DNA from: Apostichopus japonicus
Taxonomy: Eukaryota; Echinodermata; Holothuroidea; Aspidochirotida; Stichopodidae
Assembly: GCF_037975245.1 (NCBI RefSeq)
Contig: NC_092578.1
Coordinates: 14,612,321 to 14,676,320 of the forward strand
Length of the DNA: 64,000 bases
Reading direction: 5' to 3'
Below the pieces are notes generated by a model. It did not search any database. It had not been told where the DNA came from and was given only the letters and a program-made list of their open reading frames with translations. Shown here one piece after another: positions 33,878-48,000 of the stretch. Every line of letters begins with the position of its first letter. The first letter of the stretch is position 1. The translations under genes were made by a program, and so were the position numbers.

Positions 33878-36800
33878 CTGCGGATAGAAAACAAAAAAAC
33901 ATATAAACAATTGTTCAGCAAGTTCGTCAAGTTCTCCGCATCAAGTTAACACAGTGCAGCTTAGATGAGTCGATGACTACAGGGTTAGGAACATCACTTG
34001 CAATATTTTTAATCGACCTTAAATTTAAATTCAGTTATTTATTTACAATTGTGCTCTTCAATACTTTTCCCTCCAATATGCTACAAGAATTCAGTAATCG
34101 CCACCTAGCTTACATATGGGAAGCCCGTTGGCTAGCGTGCTTGCTAGTTACACCCTTCCTAGAGGGGAGAGCACGATCACCAGGGTGGGGTCTAACATGA
34201 AAGGGTATCCCAGGGGAAGGATGGTGTCAGGTTCGGGGTAACCCCGGCTGAAGTCAAGCTATATTCTTTTACTGTTTTTTTTTCCTTTTTGTGCCTACTC
34301 TTAGTTCTAGTACTACGGTATGTTATTTTTACTTTATCGGTGTTTGGTTATATAAGTTTTCCCCACCCTGAAAGAGCTGCTCGAACGGGTATACATACAC
34401 CCATACAACCCCGTTATGGCCACTCTTTAGAACATTTCCTCTCAGTACAGTAGAATTTTTTTTGGGGGGGGGGCAGACATGGAGGCACATTTGCCAATGT
34501 TCAACTTCAACTTTACTGTAAATTTGAAACTGATGTAAACTCTGGAAACGCTGAAACCTCCCAAGAGCCCTATGACGGGTCACTTAATCCTCCCCCAGTC
34601 ATGGCGTCGCTCCCGCCCTCCAGTGGCGCATACTGCGTTAGCTTGCACTACCTGCGTTCTGTCCCCACCCTCAAAGTTGCGCTCAATTTGCTGTGCCCCC
34701 TCCTTCCACTTCCAAATATCTGGCGACGTCATGTCAAAACGTACGGAAAATACTTTTGAAAACTTCTGTTACAAACTGTAAGGTTAACATGATTATTGTA
34801 ATACCGCAGATTCATCAAACACAATAAAACTTTCAATGCCTATAGTTGTATTTGCGAGAAACACGAACTGTAGCTTTAATGTTCAGCGTGTCGATTTTAA
34901 TCGTTTTTATATATTTTCAGAGCAATGACCTTCTATACGAGAGTTCAAGTTTAATTTTAAATTGAATTATGGAACTTCTACCGCCTCCCTTGTAATAAAT
35001 TTCCGTATAGGTTACGCACCATTTGGCATTCTGGTCACGTTTCTCATAAAGCAGCATTGCAGCTGCCATTCATTTGCTCGAAAAATTCTGCGGGCACCAT
35101 CTTCAGAATACCTGATACACTTCAGAATACTGTGCATATCCTACTTTCAAGCCATTCAAATACTCTGAAGGCGTCATGCTATAGACTACATGCCCATAGT
35201 AACTGGTTGTTAATACTGAAAACTAGTAAGTTGTCCATTATTTCCAGAACGAAAAGTGTCATTGGATGCAAAATAGCCATTAAGGTTTCCAGGGAAGAAG
35301 TTAACAAAGGTGCATTGTTTGTTAACGTGTTTTAAGAAATGGCGCATAACCCATATGCCAGAGTCGGATAATGGATGCGGGGGGGGGGGGGCGGGGAGTG
35401 GGAATACCAAAACTCTTACGGGCTGGCTTTGCAAAACGTGACTTTTATGTACATAATCGGTATAGTGAGTAATAAATGAAATTATCAATCCGGGTGACCA
35501 TTATTGATCTGTCTAGCATATTTGCATAGCTTACCAATTCATTTCAAGGAAAGCTAACATCAAGAAGCTATTTTCAATTTATTTATTTATTGATTTATAT
35601 ATTCGTCTAAACTATTTGGCAGCATGTATTAGATGTGACAGCTGTTGTAGTGTTAATATCAATAACCCATTGTTTCAAGTTATTTTCCATTGAACAGATA
35701 TTCACCAATTCACATCTTAAAGTCAGTAAAGGCCCCAAATTATAGAACGCTATAATTGCTGTAAGTTTTCAAAAAGTATTTTCCTGGAGGTCTTTTCTCT
35801 CCAAATTGTTCTAAGACATTTTTTTAAGGAACACACAAGATGACTGGATGTATAAGTAAGGATAATTTCCTCGAAGGTTGTAATATAACAGTTCAAGAAT
35901 TGAATATCTAGCATATTTGGGGCCAATACAGTAGTGTCCATTCTATCCGTCTTCCTACTTAAGTGCTATACGGTGGAAAAAAAATATAACACATATAGGG
36001 ACAGAAGTAAATATTCCTTACTGTTCGCTGAAAATTCCAACTCAAATATCTTGTTCCAGCTAACTCATGATACGTTTGATTAAATGCAATTAACTTTGAC
36101 TGCATCATGGCAAAACCATGGATTCTTTCATACAGAAGATGTATACGTGGCTGTCGGTGACGTCATAACGGCAAATGTTCTTTAAAGACTTTACTTTCCT
36201 GTTTCAATCTCCTTGTTCATTTATCCTTTAATCCTGATACATTTGGATTCCTTTTTTGGGTAGTTCGGTTCTCTGTACCTAAAATGTTTCAAAATTAAAA
36301 CTTTTCCCTAAAAAATATGATATACATTCCTCTGTGAATAAGTGAATTGAATATTACAGAGAAAGACCAAAACACACACACAAAAAATTCAGCAGAATTA
36401 TCGTGAAGACATCATCAATTCTACTGTTGCCAGATGCATAAAGCAAAATACCACCAAGTTAGAAAATTCGTAATCTTCGCAATACAAATTGCTCAGGGTG
36501 TGTGGTTGAACTTAAAGATACAGTCAATTTCCAGCATTGTTATTCAAACGATCACCTTCATCCATGCACCGATACATCTGAGTAAGTGTGGCGTACGACA
36601 AGTTTTTCATATAGGGACCCTCCACTTATAATCACTGGGAAACAATCGATTGTTATATGGCCTCAAATAACATCTTTACGGTCTATTACAAATTGGTCAA
36701 GGATAAATGGTGTTAAATGTCACCCAATATGATCTCTATTTTATATGAACATGGTTTGATTGAGTTATTAGAAATGACATTAAAAAACGCGATGGACTAA

Positions 36801-38510
36801 CATTAACATTTAGGCATGCACTGAGAAGCCGACGTCACTATCAAGTTAGCCTTAAATGAGCATTCCAGAGTTATTATAGGATGTTTACAATGGGAATACC
36901 TCTTGAAAACCGTGACAGCTACATGAACGTTACCATACCTGCCAGTTCCAAATGTTTCTTATTTTCTTGGAATTATGACATATCAAGACTATACAAAATC
37001 TACCCAAAGTCCCCCTTCAATAATGCCCGATTTCTAATCGTGATTGTTGTTTCCACATTGTCTCTGCAGGAGAGAGTGGAATCCCAATGATGTTGTCGTA
37101 CATGTTTCTGAAAACATTTGTATCTGCTAAATTCTAAGCTAGTTACAGTGAGTATAAATTGTAAACACGAATGCGGCAAAATTCGCTTTAATTTCTGCAC
37201 CTGTTTACTGGTGATGAGACCCCTTGGCCCCCCTGGACTTTGTATTGAGCCTGTAGCCCGTGGAACCAACTTCTGACTCTTTTAGTCATGAAAGTACCAG
37301 CTAATTTTTCTCTCTCCGGCTCCGTGATTGCCAGTGGTGGGTCTAGATCAAATATAATTTAACCAATCAATGATTTCGTGACGGGACATCTATATGTGAT
37401 CTTGCCAGTATCAGTGCCTTGTCTCCCTAATATGGCTTAGCAAGAGAGTGGTGAAAATAATCATTTTAGAGATTACAAGAAAATACCTCTACTCATGCAA
37501 AACAAGAGCAGCAACGCTGCATAAACTCAGCTAAGTTTCTATTTAAGACATTTGCTGTGATTGGCAATATTTCTGAGCACTTTATCCATTTATTTGTGCG
37601 AAAAAGATAAGACATTATCGGGGATAGCGGTGTCAATTCCTTTCCTCCCATCTCATTGTTCTTACCGTATGATCCTTCTTAGCAGATATAGTTTGTTACA
37701 ATGGTAGAAAGTTGTCAAACATTTGTTTGAATGTGTTCTACAGATACGGTTGACCCCTGATGAATTTGAGCTCAGAAAATGTTAATATATATATACACAA
37801 AATGACACCTTCCCATGGAAGTAGGAGACTTGCATTGTTGCAAATGTTACATTTCCTTAGCTATGTAGGTCACAACGTTTTCACATTTGTGCCAGTTGAC
37901 GTCAAATTATAAATGTTTTTGTCCAACTCATAAAAGGTAACCTACTTGTTTCCATTCTTGAGCCTTAATGCAGGTTTTCACCTCCACTGAATAAAATCAA
38001 TGAGGTCCCTAGAAACGCTAACATGATTGAAGAAGGTTCTCGCTGCGGTTGTATAATATTAAAAGGTACTATCTTAGCAAGTGCCATATACAGACGTGGT
38101 TATAAAAATAAAGACAATATTGCACTGTACTCTACTAGAGACACTAGAGTCTCTACACTCTACTTGACAATGGCGTCACCACACTGATGCCTTATAGCTT
38201 GCTGACATTCGTCAATGACCGGCCATGGTTTTACAAGGGAGGAACCCATGAGCGACACATGATCATGGTATGGCAGGTGCGATTAATGACCAGCGTTTAT
38301 TCCACCGCCGCTATACATTTCGGTGAGAATATTTCCCGTAATAGACTGATTTCAACGGTTGTTGCCCTAAGTACTGTAGGGTTTATACGAACTGCCCCTG
38401 GTTAGTCCTCGAAAAATTGCCCGATGTTGTTGTATTATAATAGACTAACCTTGAGTAAAGTCTTTTACTTTTTGGACTGAAATAAATTTTCCATTTTCAA
38501 GGTGTTTGGG
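33878..38510. other. intergenic, upstream of SLC23 copy A
   Basis: No coding exon recognised. It should hold the untranslated first exon and promoter of copy A; I cannot place them. It includes a poly-G tract at about 35380-35390 and one half of a dispersed repeat pair (36640-37020). Confidence 0.4.
36640..37020. repeat. unidentified dispersed repeat, copy 1
   Basis: Shares an ordered set of words with 56760-57110: ATTCCAGAG, GACAGCTACATGAACGTTACC versus CAGTTACAGAAACGTTACCAG, and ATGACATATCAAGACTA versus ATGGAATATCAAGACTA, then CTACCCAAAGTC versus CTAAAGTC. Strongly diverged. Confidence 0.5.
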
Positions 38511-38519
38511 CTCATATAA

Positions 38520-38790
38520 AGATTAAAAGGGGCAAGATATATTTCAAGTTCTTACTAAGTTGAGAAAACGACTGACATTCGAATAAATAATGAAAATCAT
38601 CTTCTAATTTTTCCTGATTACAAAAGGCACAGATTCTGTCATGAAAAACAATATTCTTATATCTACCACTGACGGTTGGTATTTTACTGTTGCTACAATG
38701 TAGCCGACAAAATGTAAGCCTGTTACACAAGGGAAGACTCATTAGATAATTTTCAAAGTTACAGTCTCAATGTGTGTTTGCCAAATTTAA
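38520..38790 (-). mobile_element. LINE fragment, C-terminal end of the reverse transcriptase polyprotein
   Basis: The minus strand reads NRLTFCRLHCSNSKIPTVSG, then RYKNIVFHDRICAFCNQEKL and EDDFHYLFECQSFS. The RGRY/SGRY, C-xx-C and FHYLFxC pattern is the usual 3' end of ORF2 in CR1/L2/Jockey-like non-LTR retrotransposons. Upstream coding is lost or frameshifted, so this is a 5'-truncated copy. Confidence 0.8.
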
Positions 38791-39299
38791 ACTTCGACCT
38801 TTCCAGCTTACTGCCCTAAAAGCTCAGTGAAAATGACACCGTTCTATGCAATTTTCATATAAATATTCATTACTTTTATTGAGTTATCTGTCATTAAACA
38901 TTTTGAGCTGAATAAAATTCGCCAGATTTATTAACGAGTCGCGTAGATCCTACAAACTTCACAATGAATATGGCACTTATATCTCAGTAGTATAAATATG
39001 GCACTTATTATTCAGTTTGTACTTTTGACACCAGCAAGCTATTATGTTCTACACTTGGCGGCTAAAATGCTTGGTCAGCAGTTCGCTTGAATGAAATCTA
39101 AGCAATTTCAAAATGACCCCCGTGTCATGGGCGTGCTAGATTTAAGTAGAACTGTCAGTATTCATCGCCTTCATATAGGTAAGTCACTTGGAAATAATAT
39201 CGAACAGTTATGACAGTTCTATTTAAACCTGCAGTATTGATATAACAAACTATTGGGTTCCATATATACACTGTGGTTGAATGCTTTGCTATACTTGTT

Positions 39300-40045
39300 G
39301 GCATTAATAAACCTAAAATTAATCAAAATGACCCCAAGACGTACGATATTTATGTGGATTTGTCCGAACTCGGTATTCACGTGGCGCTGCAATCAGTAAC
39401 ATGACATTCAAATAGAATGATTGTGACAGTTCATCTCCTCTTCACTTAGCATTGAAACCATCGCCTTTTTTGTAATTGTCTTGTTTTAGCGGCTCAATGT
39501 TTAGACACCTATAGCTGGTCCCGATTAGTCAAAATGACCCCTTGACCTTTCACGCACGAGGTGTAATATGAAACGATCGATTTTAGCGATCCCATGGGTA
39601 ACATGGAATTTATACAAACTGATTTCGACAAGTCTTCGTTAGGATAGATATTTGGCCACTGGTCGGCATTAATAAACCTAAAATTAATCAACATGACCCC
39701 AAGACCTTTTTACGTCAAGTACGATATTTTATGTGGATTTGTCTGAACCCGATATTCACGTGGCGCTCCCTTCAGTAACATTACAATCAAATAGAATGAA
39801 TGTGACAGTTCTTCTCCTCTTCACTTAGCATTAAACATTAAAACCATTACCACTTTTTAAATTTTCTTTATCAGCGGCTCAATGTTTGATCCTTTCAGGG
39901 AGAGGTTATACACCTACCTGGTCCCGATGATCCCTTGACCTTCCACGCACGAGGTGTAATATGAAACGATCGATTTTAGCGATCCCATGGGTAACATGGT
40001 ATTTACACAAACTGATTTCGACAAGTCTTCGTTATAGATTTTTAA
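39300..40045. repeat. tandem duplication, ~365-bp unit
   Basis: Both units begin GGCATTAATAAACCTAAAAT (39300, 39665) and share ACGATATTTATGTGGATTTG-like sequence, TTCACGTGGCGCT, CTCCTCTTCACTTAGCATT, CGCACGAGGTGTAATATGAA and ACTGATTTCGACAAGTCTTC. Differences are small indels and substitutions. Confidence 0.9.
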
Positions 40046-40305
40046 GTCTTTTATCCTGCGGATCCACGGCCGTGGCCTTTGACCTTTGACCACCGAGGAT
40101 AGTGTTATGCATGGTGTACTATCGGTACAACTTGGCCAGGAAGACCACCAACGATATCATCAAATAATTTGTAGAGGATAACTGAACCTCTACTTCAGTT
40201 TCGGTTCAATAAATGCGTCTCTAAATTCGTTTGTTAATCGAGTTGACAATTAAGTTATAAAACTTAGTGACCTCATGCATGCGGGTAAAGCAAGGCCAGT
40301 GCATG

Positions 40306-40465
40306 GGGTAGGGGTGGGGCAGCCCCCCCCCCCTCAGTGCAGAGTACTGTGTCCTACCACCTACGTCTCTCGCTCCGTCGATGCCACCAAATCATGTGTA
40401 TGAAAGCTTCACATGTAACACGACACGACTAGTGTTGTGCCCCTCCTTCAATTGTTGGCTTCCAC
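40306..40465. repeat. dispersed repeat with poly-C, copy 1
   Basis: Related to 52388-52560: poly-C run, then GTCCTACC/GTGCCCTC, GATGCCACcAA, and GTTGTGCCCCTCCTTCAATTG versus TGTGTCCCTCCTTAAATTG, TTGGCTTCCACTCC versus TTGGTGCCACTCC. Confidence 0.6.
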
Positions 40466-40611
40466 TCCAAATCCGAATTCCGGAATATAGAAGAGGTACC
40501 GTTGCGGCTGTATAAGATCACATTATCAGACCTTGATGTGCTAAGATAATGGATACTTAGAGGATCAATAATGCTATGATGTATATTAAATCATACGAGA
40601 ATTATATGTTC

Positions 40612-40850
<239 letters not shown>

Positions 40851-41604
40851 CAGTGCAAGACTGTAAGCAGCTCTCTTGAACTAGAGATACTACCTGCAGC
40901 CTCTGCGTATAAAATTCAACTTTTTATATCAATTTGTTACTTATATCATGGAGGTCTGTTTTTACCTCCATGCTTATATCCAATGGCTGTCTAGAATTTG
41001 GAACCTGTCAAACACGTTTGTTCCAAACTATTGCACATGTTGTGGTGAATTAAAAGGGTATTCTAATAAGAAGAAAGGGAGTTACGGGAATTCTTAAATA
41101 CGCTGGTTCCTGGATCAACACACACGAATCCTGTCCAGTGAACTTTCCTTGAAAACAAAACAAATAAAACTTAAGATGATTCATATTTTTTCAAGTTTCT
41201 TGTTTGCTAATACTTTTAACTGTATCCCTGTGAAAAACCCTCATATGAAGTTTTGTAACGCTCTATATAAATTGACTTGGTTCGGTTGTTAGCTTGTGCT
41301 AAGTGTACCTAACACGCACCCCTCAATACAGCCATATGCATATTTGTGTTGAGACTATATATTAAAACAAAAACAAACAGAAATGATTACGTAAAAATAT
41401 ATAAAATGCGTATAACAAAATACCACAATTTAGTCAAGTGGTGTAGTGTTGCATTGAAGCTATATTTTTCTGACCATAGAATTGTTCCGTGTTTTATCAT
41501 ATTTTTCATTTAAAGGGAATTTCTACGTTCCTCCTACAAACTGAGTTCCTAATTTCCTAATAAGAACTGCTTCAACACCGTCTACCCACCCCTCCCCCAC
41601 CCCC

Positions 41605-41607
<3 letters not shown>

Positions 41608-41665
<58 letters not shown>

Positions 41666-41977
41666 AATGAAAACGTAATGAGACGGGAAATCCAGAACAG
41701 TGAAAAAACTTCCAGCCTCCACCGGGATTCGAACCCGGGCCTCCCGCTTTGTACGCGGACACCCTAACCAACTAGGCCAAGGACGCAGATTGTATGTCCA
41801 GAGGTTCGAAACCGGTAAGGAAGGTCGTAATTTCACTGTAGGCGTTTGACACCTGTATCAAACAATACTAGTTCTGTTTTTGGTGACATATTTTGCCTTA
41901 CTCTAGAGATCAAACATGATGCTAACCAACTCGAAAATCATTTGTGATATAGATATATATATAATTGAAATCGTAGT

Positions 41978-42040
<63 letters not shown>
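41608..42040 (-). mobile_element. (TA)n-flanked tRNA-like element, copy 2
   Basis: The body (about 41664-41937) matches the copy at 23188-23455 in order and content: TGAAAACGTAATGAG, tRNA-like 41786-41715, AGGTTCGAAACCGGTAAGGA, AACAATACTAGTTCTGTTTT, CTCTAGAGATCAAACATGAT. The tRNA-like part is cleaner than in copy 1 (GCCTAGTTGGTTAGG, GGGTTCGAATCCC). (TA)n tracts lie on both sides, with interruptions. Confidence 0.82.
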
Positions 42041-42046
<6 letters not shown>

Positions 42047-42059
42047 GTTCATAGATGCA

Positions 42060-45000
42060 GTAATAGTTTTAAAATAAGAAGGTCAGGATCTTCTCTTCCT
42101 GACAAAACCGACCATTCTTTGCTGTCAATATTTTCCTTAAATACCTTGTCAGGTGATGACCTTTCAACACACACACCTCTGTGAGGTGATCGATAGCTTT
42201 TAATCATAACGTCTACAAATCAAAACATGCTCGTTAAAGTCAAATCTGTTTTTCTTTCTTCTTCTTTTTTAATTAGCAGTGCCCTTAAAAAACAAGCCAA
42301 TGTCATGTCAGTGATACCAATTAGGTGTTAAAACAGCAGCAAGGTGGCATCTTCTCTATTGTCACTCTTTTCTTTCTTACTTTAACAATAACAAATTCGT
42401 TCCCTATCAAATACAATTTCGACGCCATTTCGTGTCCACTTTGACATTATATGATAAAGACTCAGTCTGAAGGACATATGAGACTCTAATTATGATAGAC
42501 ATATGAGGAAAAATACCCAACTCAGCACCCGTCACCCAGTGTGAATTGTAGCACGTTTAACAGTCATGCCACTCACTCTTAGATCAGTTACCATGGCGTT
42601 ATCGATCATACATTTTTGACAGTGTCGTTTAGCATTTTTGTACGCAAAAAAAAAGGGTTACTGTTTCTGTGTCAAATCATGTGTTTAACGTTTTCAACTA
42701 TACAAATCCCGGTTCCGTTGTTATATATGGGATGAACAAATATACAGCTTGGTTTTGTTTTTTGTGGTAAATAGAACCTATATTGGCCGGTGTGGACACG
42801 CCATTCACTCGTCGCCGAAGTTAATGATATGAGTTGATCATTAATATGCAGGCATTTGGGACAGAGTTCCTAATGCTGTTATCACTCTACACTGTCCTCC
42901 CATATCATGCTTCAAAACACCCGTATTAATTGAGGTATATCTTTTTTATTGACACGAGCCTGTTTTCTGATAGAAACAGGATATTCATACGGTTCATACG
43001 AGTTATTTGAAGCAGATATAAAAGAACGTATACAGCACAGACAAAATGTGCCCCAACTGCATGGGCCATCATAAAATGCATCAATAATAGTTTGACATTC
43101 TCTCTGTATAACGAAATATTGAGAATTGGCAAACATCTGGTGAATAACGTATAAACTGTTGTTTTAGACCTCGATCGGGTTGTGGTGAATACCGACAGTG
43201 CGTTGCCTCTAATCAATCTTGCTCAGGTTCCTGAAGTAGAATTTTCATGATATTTATTTAATTTCTGGCGTTCAACTAGCATGCAATTGTACTGGTATTT
43301 TAATTGTATTTTCCATTTCTATTTCTCGGCTTAATTCGCAAAGTTTGCGTTCGATCTGAGGATTGAATACGTAACAGATGCAAGGGGAAGGGGGGGGGGA
43401 TTTATCCTTCTCTTGCAGAACCAATCTACATCCTTCGACCCCCCCCCCACCCTACCCCCTATCACCTGATGTTGAAGTATATCTGTTTATTTATAGTCCT
43501 GTCAGGTCCGTAAATAAGTTCAGCGAGGTAACTACTCTTATATATATATATATAGAGGTATGACAGTCGTTCTGTTTAGAACTTACAGTATATGAAGCTA
43601 TTGTTAATCGATAATGTGAAGATTCCCTCGCAATCCCCTTATCCTCCCCCCCCCCACCCCCACCTTCTCCTTACCCCTTCTACCATTCTCTCTCCCTTTC
43701 GCGAGTGAACTTGATTCCTTGGCGCGGGATAGATTAATGGAAACCACTTGGAACAACAATGATGGAATCAGCGCATAATGTTAGTCATTAAGCGTGGTCA
43801 CTATTGACATATATTGTAACATTGGAGAACAGGATCTTTATTCTTATGATAAACACAATTTCCACAAAAAGCTCTTTGCCATTAACTTACATAAAATATT
43901 GTCTTCTTCCTATTTAAACTTGGTTTAAGTAAAATAAAGTAAAATAAAATTAATAGCGAGTAGGCCTATAGCTATAGGCAGCTTAATGTTATTCATTTCG
44001 TTATATATTGGTAGTTTCACTAAATTATTCATATTTAATGCCACTTTTTGTCTTCGTCAAAAAGAACCAAATCATAAAGTAATGGTACATCACCAATGTG
44101 TTTGCTTATAATGAGTAAATCACAGACAATAATGTTTAGAAAAATGCGATTATTAAATTTGTTTGCAGTTGGAAGGAAAAAGAGTCACCGGACAAAAACA
44201 CTTTAGTCACTGAAATGATGGAAAAAAAGATAAAGTAGGCACAAACCTTTATAGTTCACTAAACTTGATGAGAAATGTTGTCGCCGAGCCCGTCACCAAC
44301 GAAGACGATTTAGAGAATGACCAAAAAGAAAAAAAATCCAAGGTACTTTGCACCACAATTATGGAATGGCATGCGCTGTTAGCTACAATGCTGTAATAAC
44401 TACTAACGAAATAACCACTGTACTGGTAGTGGTTTTTGTCGGATTATTCCATTTCATGACGGGGGTACATTTTATACAGAAACATCTATAAACCTTGACC
44501 GTACTGCTGAACAGTACGTATACTCGATATTCACATACTGACGGTATTGAACTTCATCTGTTTACGTTTTTTTTTTTCCAAATCAGGATCATTCTAACCA
44601 AATATGAACCCCGTCCCCTCTCAGAATAAAAGACAATGTGATCGAGCCGAGGATCATAGTGATTTACAGTCGTGAAGATTAATTAGTAGAGTTTCTGAAA
44701 TAATGGTTCAACATTGTTGTTGACACTAAGGACCTTAAAACTATTAGACCCACGTTATAGTGACGTACTATTCAGAATCCCTGATGAAGTAATGATGTTG
44801 ACCATACATACCACCAAGAAGTCCCCCCCCCCCCTGGCTGTAATTGGTTTACTGATGTTGGCAGGTGTGACAAGTGGCGGACAAGAATGTTGGTGCACAA
44901 AGGGCAATGGGAAGGTGAGAGGTTGTGAGACAGGTGAGACAGGTGGTGTCGTGAGAGACAGTATCAAGTATGATATGTAATAGCACATCATTTGACAATC

Positions 45001-48000
45001 ACTTTTTGAGCGATAACGGTAATTTAGCCTTCAAATTACTGGGTAATTGTGTCACTGTATTTGCCGATGATGCGTGGAATGTGTGCCCATGTTTGCGTCA
45101 CGTGACTTGCTCCGTAGCTATACGCATTATTTTAGAGTATCTGCGTTTACATCAATCTTTTATCGATCACTTCAAATCGATACAGTGTCTTATCATAAAG
45201 ATGTAGGAATCATCTTAATAACAACAGAAAAAAACATCTTCTCCTTCTAAACTTATTCTTTAAAAAGGGGCATAATACTACATTGAAAACAAAACAAAAC
45301 AACAACGTTTGATTGTTATGTCGAGGTATTTATACACAGTCACGGTACAAAATACAGCCAAACATCACAATTTAATTATAAAACTATATTGATTGAGAGC
45401 TTTAAAAGGGAGGTTTAATTGTTCTCTAGCCCTTAAATCCTTCGCTATAATGACTATTTTCAATTCGTGATTTTATCGGATTGTAAGCATGGAGTAGAAT
45501 TTAAAATTCTGTTTTCCTTGTTGCAAGGTTATCCAGAGTGAAGGACAATTGAAGCAAATTGAACGGTAATTGGTCATCTCGTTCAAATGACGATACGGTT
45601 TATTGAATATTTTATGTAAGTACAAGGAAAAGAAAACAGGGAAAAAGCCAAACAAAACACAGCATAATTGGCTCTTTTCAATTGTATCACTTATAGATAA
45701 ACAAAGGTCTCCGTGGAGTTAAAAAAAAAACCTTTACGAATCTACAGGGGGGATACCGTAGTATGACTATTTCATGTCGAACTTTGTTTTCCTTTTCGAA
45801 CATTTTACCTATAATAACCAATAATAATTGGGGGGCACAACACCAGAGGGGCACTTTCTCATTCCACAACCACCACTCGTTATGCTATAAGCCGACACAC
45901 ATTGGCCATATCACTTAATTATACATGCTGTTTTAGTATGCTATCAATACTATTATGGTGCACATGACTCTATTTAAAATTAACAAAGGCTTATACACCA
46001 AAAGACAGTTCTTCATCAAAGGGGCACATTTAATTTGCCAGTAGGGCACATTTGCTATTTTGGAAAAAGTGGGGGGGGGGCACGTGCCCCCAGTGTCCCC
46101 GGCTCCTACCCCCTGCGCAGCAACGTTCATGTGTATAAACTACTGTATTGCATACATCGTCAAAGTAGTCATTGAAGTTTGAGATATTTAATCGACATCG
46201 CGTTAAAAGTTATTTACATACTCTAATTTTCGTGCAGCTGGTTGTTGACAAATACTGCAAAGCATCCATGGTAAATTTGGATCAGTTGCTCTATATGGTT
46301 GGATGTAGTCCGTGCTTCGCGAGCAACAGGAAGGGGCACAAAGTACGTGCAAAGTATATAGGCAATACACTCACTAAACTAGCTTATACTAAACCAGCCA
46401 GGCATATTCATTTGTAAAACGAATTGAGTTGGGAGTTTCGATTTATCGAAAGGGACTGTGGGGTAAATGGAAAATACACAAACCTCGCTCAGCATATTAC
46501 TGTTACCCGTTTTAATTGCCGAAATTCACAGCATATGCACACAATTAGTTGAAAAGTGCAGTATTTTATGCTGGCATTTTATTCGACACTCATTTTTATT
46601 TGATATCCGACATTCGTCATATCCGCTAAGGAAAGCAAACATCAATATATAATATTCATTCTACGGTACGTGTTTTGTTTTGGCTTTGTCCCTCTGTTTT
46701 TTCCCCTTTTACCTATGAGATATTCGACAAAGCGTGTCGTCATATCTATAAAAATTATTGAAGGGGCTCGATTAACCAGTTTGAGTTGCATTATTTTTAT
46801 GCTGGTAGTTTGTCTAGATAGGCTACTCGTTTCAGTTGATTTCGGACAGTCACAGCGTATGCATAGCCTATAACACTTTCAAAGTTATTTACCGCACAGC
46901 AGTGTTTCATTGCATGCATACCGTCCAGACCGCGGGTATTCCCCCCAAACAGGTTTGCAATTACGTAGTTTTCAGCCAATCAGATTGCTCGTGACGTCAC
47001 TTCAATAATGTCCATCTCTTGGAAGTTGGAAGACATACACTGAATCAGAAGAATGATAGGTTCATAGGTCATAAAATGTCAAAACATGAATGAGTTCATT
47101 GATTGACTTCATTGAAACACGGTACGTGCTAAAGCTGAACACATTAAGTTTTGCTGTTGATTGACCTGTGCAACTTAGTTTAGTCTAGATACCGGGTTTC
47201 CTTCCAAACGCCCTAACTTTACTTTTAGTGGTTGGAACACACATGTTAACCTAACTTATGATACATACGCTACATTCCATTGGGTTCGTGTTTACGTTAT
47301 ACAGGACTCGTGATCCGTTCTCTTGAAATAGGAATTCTTTTCGTGGACTGGGTACAATAAAATCAACTTCACGACGCGATTTCACGAGTCTTGAATGAAA
47401 ATATACAACAAAACATGACGGCAGCAATAGTTTGAACCGGTACAATACGTGAGTGAATTGCGCGACTAGATTAGGCTTCTAGTTAGTCTGGGTTTTCCTG
47501 TCTAAAATTTGGAAAATGGTACGCGAATTATCAGGCTTCATTTTCAGAACGTTTCGGTTGAATTATATGTTTCTCCATTGGGGTAAATCAAGTATAGAGG
47601 AAACTATTGAAAAAGCACCGTACATATAGGACTAAACATTTTGGAAACCGCAATGGTGATGACGTAACTTTTCCGACCAATCATGGGCGACTATATTTAC
47701 ACACAACTGTTAAACCTGTTTGGGAAAAAATATAGTTGGCGAACTGAACAAGTGACTGTACTTTTTTTTCAAGATAAGACAATTATTACATTCTCAATAA
47801 TTCTTTGCTGGAAATGTTGAAAAAGTAATGTTTCTCCTTAGAGGGTTTATAAGTTATAAACATGAGATGGTAGGTATACACCTGTTTCTGTTCGGGTCGT
47901 TTCCTTGCTGACAGACGCGACGTAATGTACAGCATGGCACCTATCTGACAGGGATTATGCACATGTGTTCATTAACATGCATGGAATAATAAAGGAACGT

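Noticed and set aside
44714-44980. 88-codon frame with a hydrophobic stretch and ECWCTKGNG
   Set aside because: Starts across a poly-C tract, no family recognised, no splice-site support for continuation.
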